Shown: positions 1 to 9,098, counted from the first letter of the stretch. The stretch: DNA of 60,387 nt from Chloroflexi bacterium AL-N1 (GCA_013122435.1 WYDT01000043.1:1-60387); one strand, 5' to 3'. Notes: generated by a model from the letters alone, not told the origin. Translations and numbers: made by a program.

Positions 1-1
1 C

Positions 2-190
2 AGTGTCTGCCGTTCCCCGTGGCAGCATGGACTCATTGAACGCAGCCACCGCACGGACAATGATCCCATGCTGTCATCAACAAGAATGTGCCTGTTCTGA
101 ACAGCGCCGGTATCAGCACCGCTTATGGGAACCGTAGTACTACGTGTATTCACTCCATGCAGGATATCTATGTGCGCCAACCTCATGAGA
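2..190 (+). pseudogene. remnant of an IS481-type (integrase-core) transposase
   Basis: Translation from base 2 gives SPWQHGLIERSHRTDND, which closely resembles the conserved block around the third catalytic acidic residue of IS481-type DDE transposases. That frame stops at base 98. The next frame continues the alignment with SEQRRYQHRLWE and, after one more stop, YYVYSLHAGYLCAPTS, which resembles the family's C-terminal 'RLWE..YY..RPH.GL..RTP' segment. The sequence therefore holds the C-terminal part of a transposase broken by at least one frameshift and one nonsense change. Its 5' part lies outside the window. No terminal inverted repeats could be defined. Assignment to the DDE/IS481 group is by remembered motif only. 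Confidence 0.5.
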
Positions 191-267
191 TAGCACCGCT
201 ACACACTACCAATTTTGATTCATATAGATATAATATACATACACCAAAATAACATAGAAATCTAACT

Positions 268-1431
268 TTGATATGGAGATTGGCTGAATTGTCTGACCAG
301 ACACCCATCCGTAGTATTGCAGATATTCATAATTCACCTACACAGCTTGTACTCGAATTTGCTGGTGCAGGCAGCCTGGCGCTTTATTGGTTGCACAGCA
401 TTGCTGGCTCATCACGCACGATTCTGGAGGCCACCGATCGGTATGCGAGTGAGTCGTTAGCCGATCTGCTGGGACACACACCACAGCACTTTGTCTCTCA
501 GGAAACCGCTGAAGCAATGTCAGAACGGGCCTTCCAGCGAGCCATGCGCCTGTCCGATGGAGCAGCTTATGGCATTGGTGTTGGGTGTACCGCAACTATT
601 GCCACTGATCGAAGCAAACGCGGCAATCATAGCTGTTGGATCGCTGTTCAGGATCGCAATGGCGTCACAAGTTATAGTGTAACATTGACCAAAGGAACAC
701 GTGATCGCGCTGGGGAAGAGGCTGTTGTGGGGCAATTATTGATACGAGCTATTGCCACGGCTAGTCACCTCACTGAGGATGTACCTATTGATCTTGTGGA
801 TGGGGAAACAGTCAGCACAGCATACACCGAAAAGCCCGACCCAATCGCACAACTGTTTGATGGCGTGGTTCACTCAGTAACAGTCCATCCTGACGGACAA
901 CGCGTCGCCAACGAGACTGTCCAGGGCGGACTGCTTTCTGGATCATTTAATCCATTACACGTTGGACACGAACAACTTGCTCAAGCAGCCACCACCATGC
1001 TCAAAACACCTACACTCTTTGAACTACCGATTGTCAACGCAGACAAACCACCACTAACCTATGCTGAAATCGAACGGCGATTGGCTCAATTTCGCTGGCG
1101 CTACCCCGTGATCCTCTCACGTGCTCCTCTTTTTGGTGAAAAAGCAGTATTGTTTCCAGACTGCACCTTTGTCATCGGGTATGACACGGCACTACGTCTG
1201 ATTGCACCACGCTACTATGGTAGCGCAATGCAACGTGACGCAGCCCTGGCAAACATTCGCAAACATGGAGGTCGTTTTCTCGTGGCTGGTCGCGAACAAA
1301 ATGATGACTTTTATACCCTCGCTGAACTTGCCATTCCCACAGGGTTTCAGGATCTTTTTATGATGCTTCCAGAGAGGGCTTTTCGCATAGATCTCTCGTC
1401 ATCTGAGATTCGTGAGCAGTTCCATAATTAG
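268..1431 (+). CDS. fusion of CinA/PncC-like domain and NadD-like nucleotidyltransferase
   Basis: A 387-residue two-domain protein. Residues about 20-170 resemble the C-terminal domain of CinA (PncC, NMN deamidase), with GAGSLALYWL, GSSRTILEA and GVGCTATIATD. The classical catalytic SCTGG block is replaced by GAGS, so deamidase activity is uncertain. Residues about 215-387 form a nucleotidyltransferase fold with the GSFNPLHVGH phosphate-binding motif and a C-terminal SSSEIRE motif, as in nicotinate/nicotinamide mononucleotide adenylyltransferases. If both halves are active, the protein could couple NMN deamidation to adenylylation in NAD salvage; this is inference. Similar two-domain proteins occur in plants and Chloroflexota. 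The start is TTG at 268; no ATG with a better ribosome-binding site precedes the first domain. No operon partner is visible. Confidence 0.8.
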   Translation: MIWRLAELSDQTPIRSIADIHNSPTQLVLEFAGAGSLALYWLHSIAGSSRTILEATDRYASESLADLLGHTPQHFVSQETAEAMSERAFQRAMRLSDGAAYGIGVGCTATIATDRSKRGNHSCWIAVQDRNGVTSYSVTLTKGTRDRAGEEAVVGQLLIRAIATASHLTEDVPIDLVDGETVSTAYTEKPDPIAQLFDGVVHSVTVHPDGQRVANETVQGGLLSGSFNPLHVGHEQLAQAATTMLKTPTLFELPIVNADKPPLTYAEIERRLAQFRWRYPVILSRAPLFGEKAVLFPDCTFVIGYDTALRLIAPRYYGSAMQRDAALANIRKHGGRFLVAGREQNDDFYTLAELAIPTGFQDLFMMLPERAFRIDLSSSEIREQFHN

Positions 1432-1856
1432 CCTTAAATATATTCAACAAGCATGATATTTTTTAATTTCAAATATTTTGATCTAAATAAGAGCAAAAGT
1501 GACAATCTGTTCTCAACTCCCCCATTGGTATTTTGAGCTTTTTTTCCGCATTAGAATGGCCAATTCTTCAGACAAATAGTTTCCTTGAAATAAGCACATA
1601 CGTCAAAAGCTCGTACAACGACAATATGGCATAGAGCGCATATGTATGCCATGTTCGCTGTCAATAGTACACCGAGGAACTTTTTGCCCTCAAGACTTTT
1701 TGTTCATTTGCAAAATAACCTCTCATGCTATCATGCGGCACGGAGAGACACATATGGTATTTGGAAACACTAACGATGAAACTCGCACGTTCTATATTAG
1801 TCGAGATAAAACACTTCGTTGGAGTTTGAGAGCAATACATTTTTGAAGGTGAATAC
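1432..1856. other. 425-base AT-rich intergenic region
   Basis: No credible gene was found. Short open frames on both strands here have no ribosome-binding site and no recognisable protein motif. No strong hairpin follows the upstream gene. The last bases supply the ribosome-binding site GAAGGTG for the next gene. Confidence 0.5.
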
Positions 1857-3350
1857 ATGTACAGTCTTGTTCATCAACGATCGACCATTCACATCCTCTG
1901 GGTTATCATAACAATAGCTGCTGTTGTTGTTCCCACATGGCTTGTTCATACACGATCAGCCTCAGCAGACTCACGTACGTTTCATGTTGATTGTCAGGGA
2001 AATGATTCGGCCAGTGGTACAGCACCAGGTAGCGCGTGGCGCTCACTTGAGAAAGCCAATCAAGCACCACTGGGACCTGGAGACAAACTTCTTTTCAAAC
2101 GCGGGTGTACATGGGAAGGCGGACTGACTGCAAATTGGCGTGGTGCTTCAGAAGAGCCCATTATCATTGGCGCCTATGGAGAGGGCATACTCCCCCAAAT
2201 TAGTGGGGACCGTGTTGCTGTTTCAATTACTGGTCAATATCAAATAATTGAGTACCTTGATGTAACAGCTAAAAAACCACAACCATATAACGGTGCGGTA
2301 CAATGCGCTGACCAACCAACAGGGTGGCGATCTGGCTTTGCATTTAACGAGGGATCGCAATATAACACTGTACAACACAGTCGCGCAACTGGCGTAGTCG
2401 CGGGCATTCACTTCAGTAGTGGATCGCATAATCGCGCACTTTACAATGAACTCACAAATAACAATGTGATGTCGCGCAATACCCCTAATGGAGGTGATGA
2501 CGACTCTGGAGCGTGGGGTGTGTTGCTCAACAGCGACCATAATGAAGTTGCGTACAACACGTTCTCAGACAATAGGGCGTGCTCGGAAGACTACGGTGTG
2601 GAAGGCGCTTCGATTGAGGTATACAGGGGCAGTCACAATTATATTCATCATAATACTTCCGTAAACGATACGACCTTTACTGAGCTAGGTGGCACACCAA
2701 GTGATCAGGCAGAAAACAATATTTACGCCTACAACCTCTACGCACCTGTAAACTCACCAACCGGTATATTCCTGGTGGTACGTGGAGCAAATAGCAAGTG
2801 GGGCGGAAATCCCGGCACACAGTTTCACAATAACACTGGCTACTGGGTAGATATTGGCATCTCGTGTGGATCTGGATGTAATGAAAACATTTTGCGTGCC
2901 CACAACAATATTGTCTGGTCACGTGATGATGCCCGTCGTGGTGCACTCTTTGCTGACGCTCCCTTTGACGAACGAAACAACATATTCTGGAAGTCTGATG
3001 GTAACCCTCGTGTGCAGATCGAAGGTGGGACACGTCACGAAACCACTATCACTGCTGATCCCCTGTTTGTCGATGCACAGGCATATGATTTTCGCCTACG
3101 TCCAGGTAGCCCTGCGATTGGGGCTGCCACAAATCGCACACCGGGTGAACTTGGCATTAATCAAGACATTATCGGTGTTACCGTTCCCTTAGATGTGTGT
3201 GCTGATGTAGGTGCCTTTGAGCACGACAAAACTACCAACATCACAGAAGCAATTATCACCAACACAGATGATGCATTGGCACTAGCGATTGATGGAGAGC
3301 ACATGATCTATCTGCCAATGATTATGAGAACAGCGCCATGTTTCCAGTAG
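1857..3350 (+). CDS. secreted right-handed parallel beta-helix protein
   Basis: A 497-residue protein with an N-terminal signal peptide or anchor (hydrophobic residues about 12-30, followed by SASADS). Then comes FHVDCQGNDSASGTAPGSAW, the opening typical of secreted beta-helix proteins and polysaccharide-active enzymes. The body is rich in Asn-containing turns (YNTVQHSRATG, HNRALYNELTNNN, HNYIHHNTS), the signature of a right-handed beta-helix of the pectate-lyase/NosD fold. It probably acts on, or binds, extracellular polysaccharide; catalytic residues cannot be assigned. The C-terminus has an LPGSPAIGA-like block (RPGSPAIGAAT), common at the end of such proteins. The start has a good ribosome-binding site GAAGGTG five bases upstream. 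It stands alone and is followed by a strong hairpin. Confidence 0.75.
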   Translation: MYSLVHQRSTIHILWVIITIAAVVVPTWLVHTRSASADSRTFHVDCQGNDSASGTAPGSAWRSLEKANQAPLGPGDKLLFKRGCTWEGGLTANWRGASEEPIIIGAYGEGILPQISGDRVAVSITGQYQIIEYLDVTAKKPQPYNGAVQCADQPTGWRSGFAFNEGSQYNTVQHSRATGVVAGIHFSSGSHNRALYNELTNNNVMSRNTPNGGDDDSGAWGVLLNSDHNEVAYNTFSDNRACSEDYGVEGASIEVYRGSHNYIHHNTSVNDTTFTELGGTPSDQAENNIYAYNLYAPVNSPTGIFLVVRGANSKWGGNPGTQFHNNTGYWVDIGISCGSGCNENILRAHNNIVWSRDDARRGALFADAPFDERNNIFWKSDGNPRVQIEGGTRHETTITADPLFVDAQAYDFRLRPGSPAIGAATNRTPGELGINQDIIGVTVPLDVCADVGAFEHDKTTNITEAIITNTDDALALAIDGEHMIYLPMIMRTAPCFQ

Positions 3351-3403
3351 CTTCAGGGAACATCTGAGCAGCAAAGAAGAGATTCGCTATATTTTTAATC
3401 TAT

Positions 3404-3440
3404 GGGCATAGAGCAGAATCTGCTCTATGCCTGTTCATTT
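3404..3440 (+). terminator. strong hairpin after the beta-helix gene
   Basis: A perfect 12-bp stem, GGCATAGAGCAG (3405-3416) with CTGCTCTATGCC (3420-3431), closes on an AAT loop. It lies about 55 bases after the stop codon. The downstream T-tract is poor (TGTTCATTTG), so it may be an imperfect intrinsic terminator or a 3'-end-stabilising hairpin. Confidence 0.6.
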
Positions 3441-3485
3441 GTTTCCATGGTATTATTGCTCACGGATGTGTTTAGTTAACGTGTA

Positions 3486-4388
3486 GTGTTGCAGAGAATG
3501 GATATGCTCTATCGATTCCATCAGGTAATGTCATTATGCACATACGGCATAAGTGCTCTTTTGGCACTCATATTGCTTAATGCGTGTACTGAACCAATTG
3601 GCACTGTATCACCAACACCACACACCATTCCAACCCTCTTCCCTACACTTGACATACCATCTGACATCCCGGAGACAGATCCACCAAGCGACCTGGTTGT
3701 TCCTGATACAGGCTGGATCGCTGGTAGCAACAGTGTTGAATCACGCCGCATTCAGGTTGATCTGGGAGCAGATCTGCTATCAGGATCTATTACCGTTGTG
3801 CGTTTCGATCCGACCATAGTGCGGATGCGGGTTGCATACGATGCTGACAACCCACGTCTGTTAAGCGAATGGTTTAATGAGACAAATCCTTTGATTGCGG
3901 TCAATGGGGGGTTCTTTACCGAGGAGTATCGCAGTACCGCATTGGTCATCAGTGATGGTGCGATCAGTGGTCAAAGCTACGAAAACTTTGGTGGGATGCT
4001 CGCGGTAGCTTCCGATGGCACCGTCTCGATTCGTTCCCTCAGCCAGCAGCCATACAACCCCGATGAGTCTCTTGTTCAGGCAATGCAGTCGTTTCCCATG
4101 CTCATTCAACCAGGTGGTATTCCAACCGATGTCGACAACATAGACCGTGCACAGCGCACGGTAGTTGCACAGGATCGCAATGGCCGTATTATGTTTGTGG
4201 TGAGTCCTGATAGGCTCTTTACGCTGAGTGGCATGGCGCAATGGTTGTCTGAAAGCGATCTAGAGATTGACAGCGCCCTCAATCTTGATGGGGGGTCGTC
4301 AACCGGAATTATTGTCAATGCGGATGCAGCACAAGAACAGATTGAGGCGTTGGGGCGCTTGCCACTCATTTTGTTGGTGGAGTCGTAA
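3486..4388 (+). CDS. lipoprotein with NAGPA/DUF2233 (phosphodiester glycosidase) domain
   Basis: A 300-residue exported lipoprotein. A hydrophobic stretch ends in a lipobox LLNAC near residue 34, followed by a Pro/Thr-rich linker. Residues about 95-300 match the NAGPA-like (DUF2233, exopolysaccharide biosynthesis) domain. The diagnostic blocks are LIAVNGGFF, QRTVVAQDRNGRIMFVV and ALNLDGGSSTGI, in which the Asn/Gly/Asp residues form the conserved catalytic region. The human relative is the uncovering enzyme that removes N-acetylglucosamine from phosphodiesters. Bacterial homologues are linked to cell-wall or exopolysaccharide metabolism. Start choice is uncertain among GTG 3486, ATG 3498 and ATG 3504; AGAG sits best in front of the last. 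It is transcribed convergently with the ABC cluster. Confidence 0.8.
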   Translation: MLQRMDMLYRFHQVMSLCTYGISALLALILLNACTEPIGTVSPTPHTIPTLFPTLDIPSDIPETDPPSDLVVPDTGWIAGSNSVESRRIQVDLGADLLSGSITVVRFDPTIVRMRVAYDADNPRLLSEWFNETNPLIAVNGGFFTEEYRSTALVISDGAISGQSYENFGGMLAVASDGTVSIRSLSQQPYNPDESLVQAMQSFPMLIQPGGIPTDVDNIDRAQRTVVAQDRNGRIMFVVSPDRLFTLSGMAQWLSESDLEIDSALNLDGGSSTGIIVNADAAQEQIEALGRLPLILLVES

Positions 4389-4428
4389 TACACAGCCATT
4401 TGAGCAAGAGTAGTTACAATCATTATAG

Positions 4429-5289
4429 CTACTTATTTGTATACCAAAGATAAGCATCTTCCAAGGTTGGTGTTACTTGTTTGGCAACTGCATTTGGTTG
4501 CTGATCTGCCAACACGCGATATTTTGTGGTTTGAGTTGTTTCAATTGTCGAGACCAGAATGCTATGCGGTTCGTGATCGTAATTTGATGATTCGAATTCC
4601 CAGACTTTATTATGTACCACGGTTAAGAGTGTTGATACTGTATCGTTGAACAGCAATCTACCTTGATACAATATGGCTAACTCAGAACAGGTCTGTGCTA
4701 CATCTTCAATAATGTGTGTGGAAAGAATAATTGTCCGTTCCTTAGCCATGCGGGTAAGCAAGTTACGGAAACGCACTCTCTCTTGTGGATCTAAACCAAC
4801 GGTAGGCTCATCGACTATTAACAGTTGTGGATTTCCCAACAAGGCTTGAGCTACCCCAACTCGGCGTTTCATACCACCAGAAAATGTTTTGAGTCGCCTT
4901 TTTGCAACTTCTGTGAGAGCAGTTACCTCAAGTACATACTGTAGTTGTTGTCGCCGTTCACGAATAGGAATGTCTTTCAGGGCGGCAATAAATTCGAGAA
5001 ACTCATACGCCGACAAATCATTATAAAGGGCTAACTCTTGCGGTAAGTAACCAAGCATAGCCCGGACCAACCACTTCTCTTGTTCGTGATCGGTGCGATA
5101 TCCATTAACAGTCACAAAGCCATCTGTTGGGCGAATAAGTGTCGCAAGGATACGTATGAAAGTTGTCTTACCTGCACCGTTTGGTCCTAACAACCCAAAC
5201 ATGCCAGTACCAATGCTTAGATTGACATCTTGCAATGCCGTAATCTTCCGTTGATACACTTTTTTAAGATTTTGGACGACTATCTCCAT
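4429..5289 (-). CDS. ABC transporter ATP-binding protein
   Basis: A 286-residue ATPase of the ABC-2 exporter (DrrA/CcmA) type. It carries Walker A GPNGAGKTT near residue 35, signature FSGGMKRRVGVAQAL near 138, Walker B LLIVDEP and the switch histidine in LSTHIIEDV. The last 70 residues are the less conserved C-terminal extension typical of such exporters. ATG 5289 is preceded by AGGGAG. The first 26 bases overlap the end of the upstream permease gene, so translation is probably coupled. It is the last gene of the minus-strand cluster running from 9401 and should energise the two permeases encoded upstream. The substrate is unknown; the secreted cysteine-rich peptide of the cluster, or self-protection against it, is a plausible inference. 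Confidence 0.92.
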   Translation of the reverse strand: MEIVVQNLKKVYQRKITALQDVNLSIGTGMFGLLGPNGAGKTTFIRILATLIRPTDGFVTVNGYRTDHEQEKWLVRAMLGYLPQELALYNDLSAYEFLEFIAALKDIPIRERRQQLQYVLEVTALTEVAKRRLKTFSGGMKRRVGVAQALLGNPQLLIVDEPTVGLDPQERVRFRNLLTRMAKERTIILSTHIIEDVAQTCSELAILYQGRLLFNDTVSTLLTVVHNKVWEFESSNYDHEPHSILVSTIETTQTTKYRVLADQQPNAVAKQVTPTLEDAYLWYTNK

Positions 5290-7615
5290 GTAGGCTCCCT
5301 AATTCAATGAATGTTGAACTCATTATCTGCTCAAATTGTTCTTCGGTAAGGGGAGAACTACCAACAGGATATTGTATTATCATCTCATCAATAGCATCTC
5401 TTAAACCGACGTTACCTTGTCGTTGATACAACTGATCAATTTGTATGACAAAATGAGCAATTTTTTGAGCTTCCTGATGTCTATCTGGCGAAATATTGGG
5501 TAACAAACCCTGTCTATTGAGCACAGACTGAGCTTCGTTATACGCACCACGATCTGCTAACTCAGGGGACTCGCTTAATATCTTCCACAATCTACGCTCA
5601 TCATCGAATGTTGTTGAGTTAAATTGATCTTGAATCATAGAACGACTAAGTACGACACCCCAAGCATGTAATAATGGTGACAACACATCTGGTTCAACCA
5701 ATCGACCTTGAGGGGCATGTGGCGTATTTGCACCACGTATTTGGCGATTACAGGTTTCGTTTCCGCTAGCATCATAGGTGCATTCAATAGTAATACTACG
5801 AGGTTGACCATCGACATGTAGTGATGTTCTCGTCCAGGCAATACGATCAGACAAGCTGCTCTTAGTAAGAGCTAGTGCAAGATTCCTTTGTACTAAATGA
5901 GGCTCATCAAACCATTGTTCTTGTGAATCTGAAAGCCATTTCGTTGTCAAAGGTACTCCGATTATCGAATTGCTTGTGATAATGTCTTGAGTGTAGGGTA
6001 ATACCACAGCCTGATAATTCTCTTCTGATAACGGTTCACCCAGTATCTCTGCTAATGTATGACGCATTTGGAGCAGCACTGTCGTTCGTTCTACATCAAG
6101 ATCATTACCCATCTGCGCTGTGTATATAGTGCCAAAATCATGCTCAGTCAGGCGATACGGTGCTGTACTTATGAGAAACTGTGGAATAGAGTTGGTCCAG
6201 ATATACGTGATCGACTCTTCGTTCTGTTGAGTAGCCTGCCCAGAGCTAACAATAGTATGTTTTTGTGGTACGGTAATCGCTAAATCAGTATACTCAGCGA
6301 CATGGGGAGTACTTGTGTGAGGCCAAATCCGCCAGTCACCATCGCGATGCAACATGGCTGTAGTGCTTTCTACATATGTATAAATTGGACGTCGAAACAT
6401 AGTTGGTTCTTCAACACCGATACTATTAGCAAAACTATAGTCTTCACGCAGAAGACGCGGCTTACCTTGATAGGAGACTGTTACTGATACAATCTGATCT
6501 GGAATGATTGTACTACTATCTTGCCACGTAAGACGAATAACCTCTCCTTCGTATTGGGCGTCTACAACTTGATTATCTATAGTAGCCTGTACTATTTGAA
6601 AACCAGGATTAAGTGCTAACACAATTGAGTCTACGGTAGAGTCACTCGTATTCATTAATTGGAGTTGCGCTTGTACAGCAAGATGCGATTGTTCGAGAGT
6701 AGCGTCATGTGTAGCATCAACAACCTCCCAAACCTCCACCTGATCAACAACTGGTGGTGGTACAATACTATGATGTATGGCCATTTGATAGGCATATGTG
6801 GCTCCAACCATGCTAACGATGCCGCCCACCAATATGAATCCTGTCCACCAGCGGTTGCGGTGGTGAAATCCGCGACGTATTTCCCTACGTGATGAGAGCC
6901 ACATTGCCACTATCGTTAGACTTATTGCAATTGATACATATAACCATAATAGTGAAGTTATTAAAGATTTCTCTGCCCCAATACCAACCAGCGGATCAAT
7001 ACGAAAATTCATCAGTGTATGGTTAAGAGGTGTAAACAGCGTTACGTAGGGCATCAATATACCAAGTATAATCAATGCGTGGAAGACAATAACAACGAGA
7101 AGGGTAGCCATCATGCGATTTAGCATGGCCCCAACCACAAAAACCATGCTGAATACAAAGAAGGCTAATGGTACTACAATAGCCAATGCGTAGCCCCAAA
7201 AGGTCATTACATTGGCGCTGTCAAGCCGTCTCTGAAAAATCATAAACAGCGAGGCAGTTCCAAAAGCTAATATAAGACTTATCATGAAACCGATAAATAA
7301 ACCTACAAACTGCCCTAAAACAACCGTTGGTGTATCACCCTGCGTAATCCAAAACCAATCGCGTGATGTTGATTTATGCCTAAGAATTGCTTCCATAATA
7401 AACCAGGTCATTGGAATTATTGCTAAAGCCGTCAAATTACTGATCAGACTGACCAGTATGTCGAAAGCGCTGGCACTACGCGGCTGGATGGATACAACAT
7501 ATATCGCTAAAACAACCAAACAGGCAGAGTATAACCAGAAACCTGTCTTGCGTAATAGGAGAACTACTTCAATAAAGATGATGCTTTTTGAGATCAGAAA
7601 ATCCTTATTCCTCAT
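5264..7615 (-). CDS. ABC-2 permease fused to a degenerate M1-peptidase-like domain
   Basis: About 783 residues. The first 280 contain six or more hydrophobic helices of an ABC-2 permease. Residues about 300-640 form an extracytoplasmic beta-rich region resembling the N-terminal domain and start of the catalytic domain of M1 (gluzincin) aminopeptidases, with RIWPHTSTPHVAEYTDL and TIVSSGQ. Permease/M1 fusions are a known architecture, but no HExxH zinc motif is present; the equivalent stretch reads RNLALALTKSS. The peptidase part therefore looks catalytically dead and may bind a peptide substrate. ATG 7615 has the best-spaced GAGAG; ATG 7627 and ATG 7648 are possible earlier starts. Its 5' end overlaps the preceding permease gene and its 3' end overlaps the ATPase gene. 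Confidence 0.75.
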   Translation of the reverse strand: MRNKDFLISKSIIFIEVVLLLRKTGFWLYSACLVVLAIYVVSIQPRSASAFDILVSLISNLTALAIIPMTWFIMEAILRHKSTSRDWFWITQGDTPTVVLGQFVGLFIGFMISLILAFGTASLFMIFQRRLDSANVMTFWGYALAIVVPLAFFVFSMVFVVGAMLNRMMATLLVVIVFHALIILGILMPYVTLFTPLNHTLMNFRIDPLVGIGAEKSLITSLLWLYVSIAISLTIVAMWLSSRREIRRGFHHRNRWWTGFILVGGIVSMVGATYAYQMAIHHSIVPPPVVDQVEVWEVVDATHDATLEQSHLAVQAQLQLMNTSDSTVDSIVLALNPGFQIVQATIDNQVVDAQYEGEVIRLTWQDSSTIIPDQIVSVTVSYQGKPRLLREDYSFANSIGVEEPTMFRRPIYTYVESTTAMLHRDGDWRIWPHTSTPHVAEYTDLAITVPQKHTIVSSGQATQQNEESITYIWTNSIPQFLISTAPYRLTEHDFGTIYTAQMGNDLDVERTTVLLQMRHTLAEILGEPLSEENYQAVVLPYTQDIITSNSIIGVPLTTKWLSDSQEQWFDEPHLVQRNLALALTKSSLSDRIAWTRTSLHVDGQPRSITIECTYDASGNETCNRQIRGANTPHAPQGRLVEPDVLSPLLHAWGVVLSRSMIQDQFNSTTFDDERRLWKILSESPELADRGAYNEAQSVLNRQGLLPNISPDRHQEAQKIAHFVIQIDQLYQRQGNVGLRDAIDEMIIQYPVGSSPLTEEQFEQIMSSTFIELGSLHGDSRPKS

Positions 7616-8339
7616 ATACACTCTCATTTGGCAACAGTAATTCCTCATTATTCGCCAACTGCAACGACCACATCAGTAGGATAAAAGCAATAAAGTTCAG
7701 TAATATGCGATTTGTCAGCCAATCAGGACTATCAGGATGCTGTAGCGTCATAAAAGGATAAACAAGATAGGTAATAGGATGAGAGCTAAGGTTTTCACGA
7801 AACAACAATGAAAGCGCCCATAATGTTGTAACAATGACTCCTCCACTGATGAAACTACGCAACAAGAGTGAAGACCACAGGCCAACAGAACCAAAAAACA
7901 GAATAGCTGTTCCTCCCCCAAAAAGGAGTTTTGAGAAAGTTAATTGCAACTCCGGCTGGAGCAAATACCCAGAGAGAATAATTCCCATCCAAAATAGCAA
8001 CAAACCTGAAGCTAGAACTAAATATCGCCCTAAAATCACATATTTCATACGATACAAAGTTGAAAAGAGTATCTCACGGCATGGATCACCAAAAACATAC
8101 AAAGTACATAAAACACCAAAAACAGGTGACAATATAATTTCACCATAGACAATAAGAATATTGGCAACTTCTCTGGGCGATTGACGCACACTATAAAGTA
8201 TTACCAACCACAACAACGACAAACCGCAGATAGACAACAGGGAACGCCGATTAAGTCGATAATGAGACCGATAGATATAAGAAATATTTTGTATGCGAAC
8301 AGCTACTGTATCAATAAATAATTTTGGCACTATAGTCAT
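7605..8339 (-). CDS. ABC-2 type membrane permease
   Basis: A 244-residue integral membrane protein with about six hydrophobic segments: residues about 31-50, 63-82, 97-125, 135-155, 160-180 and 205-228. It has no recognisable soluble domain. Its size, topology and position between a TlpA-like protein and another permease, with an ABC ATPase at the end of the operon, make it the second membrane subunit of an ABC-2 exporter. The start ATG 8339 overlaps the stop of the upstream redoxin gene in an ATGA arrangement, indicating translational coupling. Sequence similarity to named permeases is not obvious by eye, so the assignment rests on topology and context. Confidence 0.7.
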   Translation of the reverse strand: MTIVPKLFIDTVAVRIQNISYIYRSHYRLNRRSLLSICGLSLLWLVILYSVRQSPREVANILIVYGEIILSPVFGVLCTLYVFGDPCREILFSTLYRMKYVILGRYLVLASGLLLFWMGIILSGYLLQPELQLTFSKLLFGGGTAILFFGSVGLWSSLLLRSFISGGVIVTTLWALSLLFRENLSSHPITYLVYPFMTLQHPDSPDWLTNRILLNFIAFILLMWSLQLANNEELLLPNESVYEE

Positions 8340-8986
8340 GGAATTGGCGATTCAGAATGCAATGGTAAAACTTGTGGATCTATACCAAATGTTGATACTA
8401 TGCCTCCAATAGCTCCATCACCTGATTGTTGTGTTGTAAGCCCTCGCCAGATCTGTGCTATCTGTTCATCAGACGAAACAAGAACTTTTGTTGGTGTGAC
8501 TGAAGCGTCCACCTGGTCAAGAAGCTGACGATCAGGATCTAACAGCACTGGAAAAGTGAGCTGATAGGAATCGACAAATTCAGTAATTGCATCAATATCT
8601 CCTTCTTCTGTTACACCTACGATATTAATGCTACGTTCAGATGCTTGTTCATACATTTTCTTCCATAAAGGAACATCAGCATGACAAAATGTGCAATCAG
8701 TATGAAAGTAGATAAGTAGATTCGCTGTACCATCTCCCTCTGTAAATTGATATTCTGCTCCATTTACAGTGTAAAGAGTAGGAAATGTTAGTTGTGTACC
8801 TATTAAAGAAGGTTCTATAGTAGCAATCCCAGTATCGGAACGTCTTAGTAACCATTGATTCTGTATAATCTGTGCGATAAGTAGTATTGCTAAGACAACT
8901 ATTACGGTGTTCGATGAATACAAAATCTTCATTAATTGTCCTGGGAAAGTTCTGACATGACGAGTGTCACCATGACTCTTAGACAT
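8336..8986 (-). CDS. membrane-anchored TlpA/ResA-like thiol-disulfide protein
   Basis: A 216-residue protein. Residues about 20-42 are a single membrane anchor. The rest is an extracytoplasmic thioredoxin-fold domain of the AhpC/TSA-redoxin type, with active site CTFC (C98, C101) after LLIYFHTD, followed by NIVGVTEEGD and FPVLLDPDRQLLDQV and the cis-proline region VTPTKVLV. Such proteins reduce or isomerise disulfides in exported cysteine proteins. It lies immediately downstream of a gene for a secreted six-cysteine peptide, so handling of that peptide's disulfides is a reasonable inference. ATG 8986 follows GAGGAG by five bases and is preferred over GTG 8992. Its stop overlaps the start of the next permease gene. 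Confidence 0.85.
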   Translation of the reverse strand: MSKSHGDTRHVRTFPGQLMKILYSSNTVIVVLAILLIAQIIQNQWLLRRSDTGIATIEPSLIGTQLTFPTLYTVNGAEYQFTEGDGTANLLIYFHTDCTFCHADVPLWKKMYEQASERSINIVGVTEEGDIDAITEFVDSYQLTFPVLLDPDRQLLDQVDASVTPTKVLVSSDEQIAQIWRGLTTQQSGDGAIGGIVSTFGIDPQVLPLHSESPIP

Positions 8987-9044
8987 ACGCACTCCTCAGC
9001 TTTGGCACATTGCAAAATTGTTTTAAGGTCCTTATCAGATGCAG

Positions 9045-9087
9045 GGTACCCAAGACAATATAGTTTAATCACATTGTCCTGGGTACC
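9045..9087 (-). promoter_or_regulatory. long intercistronic hairpin between peptide and redoxin genes
   Basis: GGTACCCAAGACAAT (9045-9059) pairs with ATTGTCCTGGGTACC (9073-9087): 15 positions with one wobble mismatch around a 13-base loop. It begins 12 bases past the stop of the peptide gene on the minus strand and has no T-tract. This fits a partial terminator, mRNA stabiliser or processing site that would make the peptide transcript more abundant than the downstream transporter mRNA; that role is inferred. Confidence 0.65.
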
Positions 9088-9098
9088 TCTACAATTAG

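Noticed and set aside
1646..1846. Small open frames on both strands of the first intergenic region
   Set aside because: No ribosome-binding site, no motif, and the two frames are mutually antisense.
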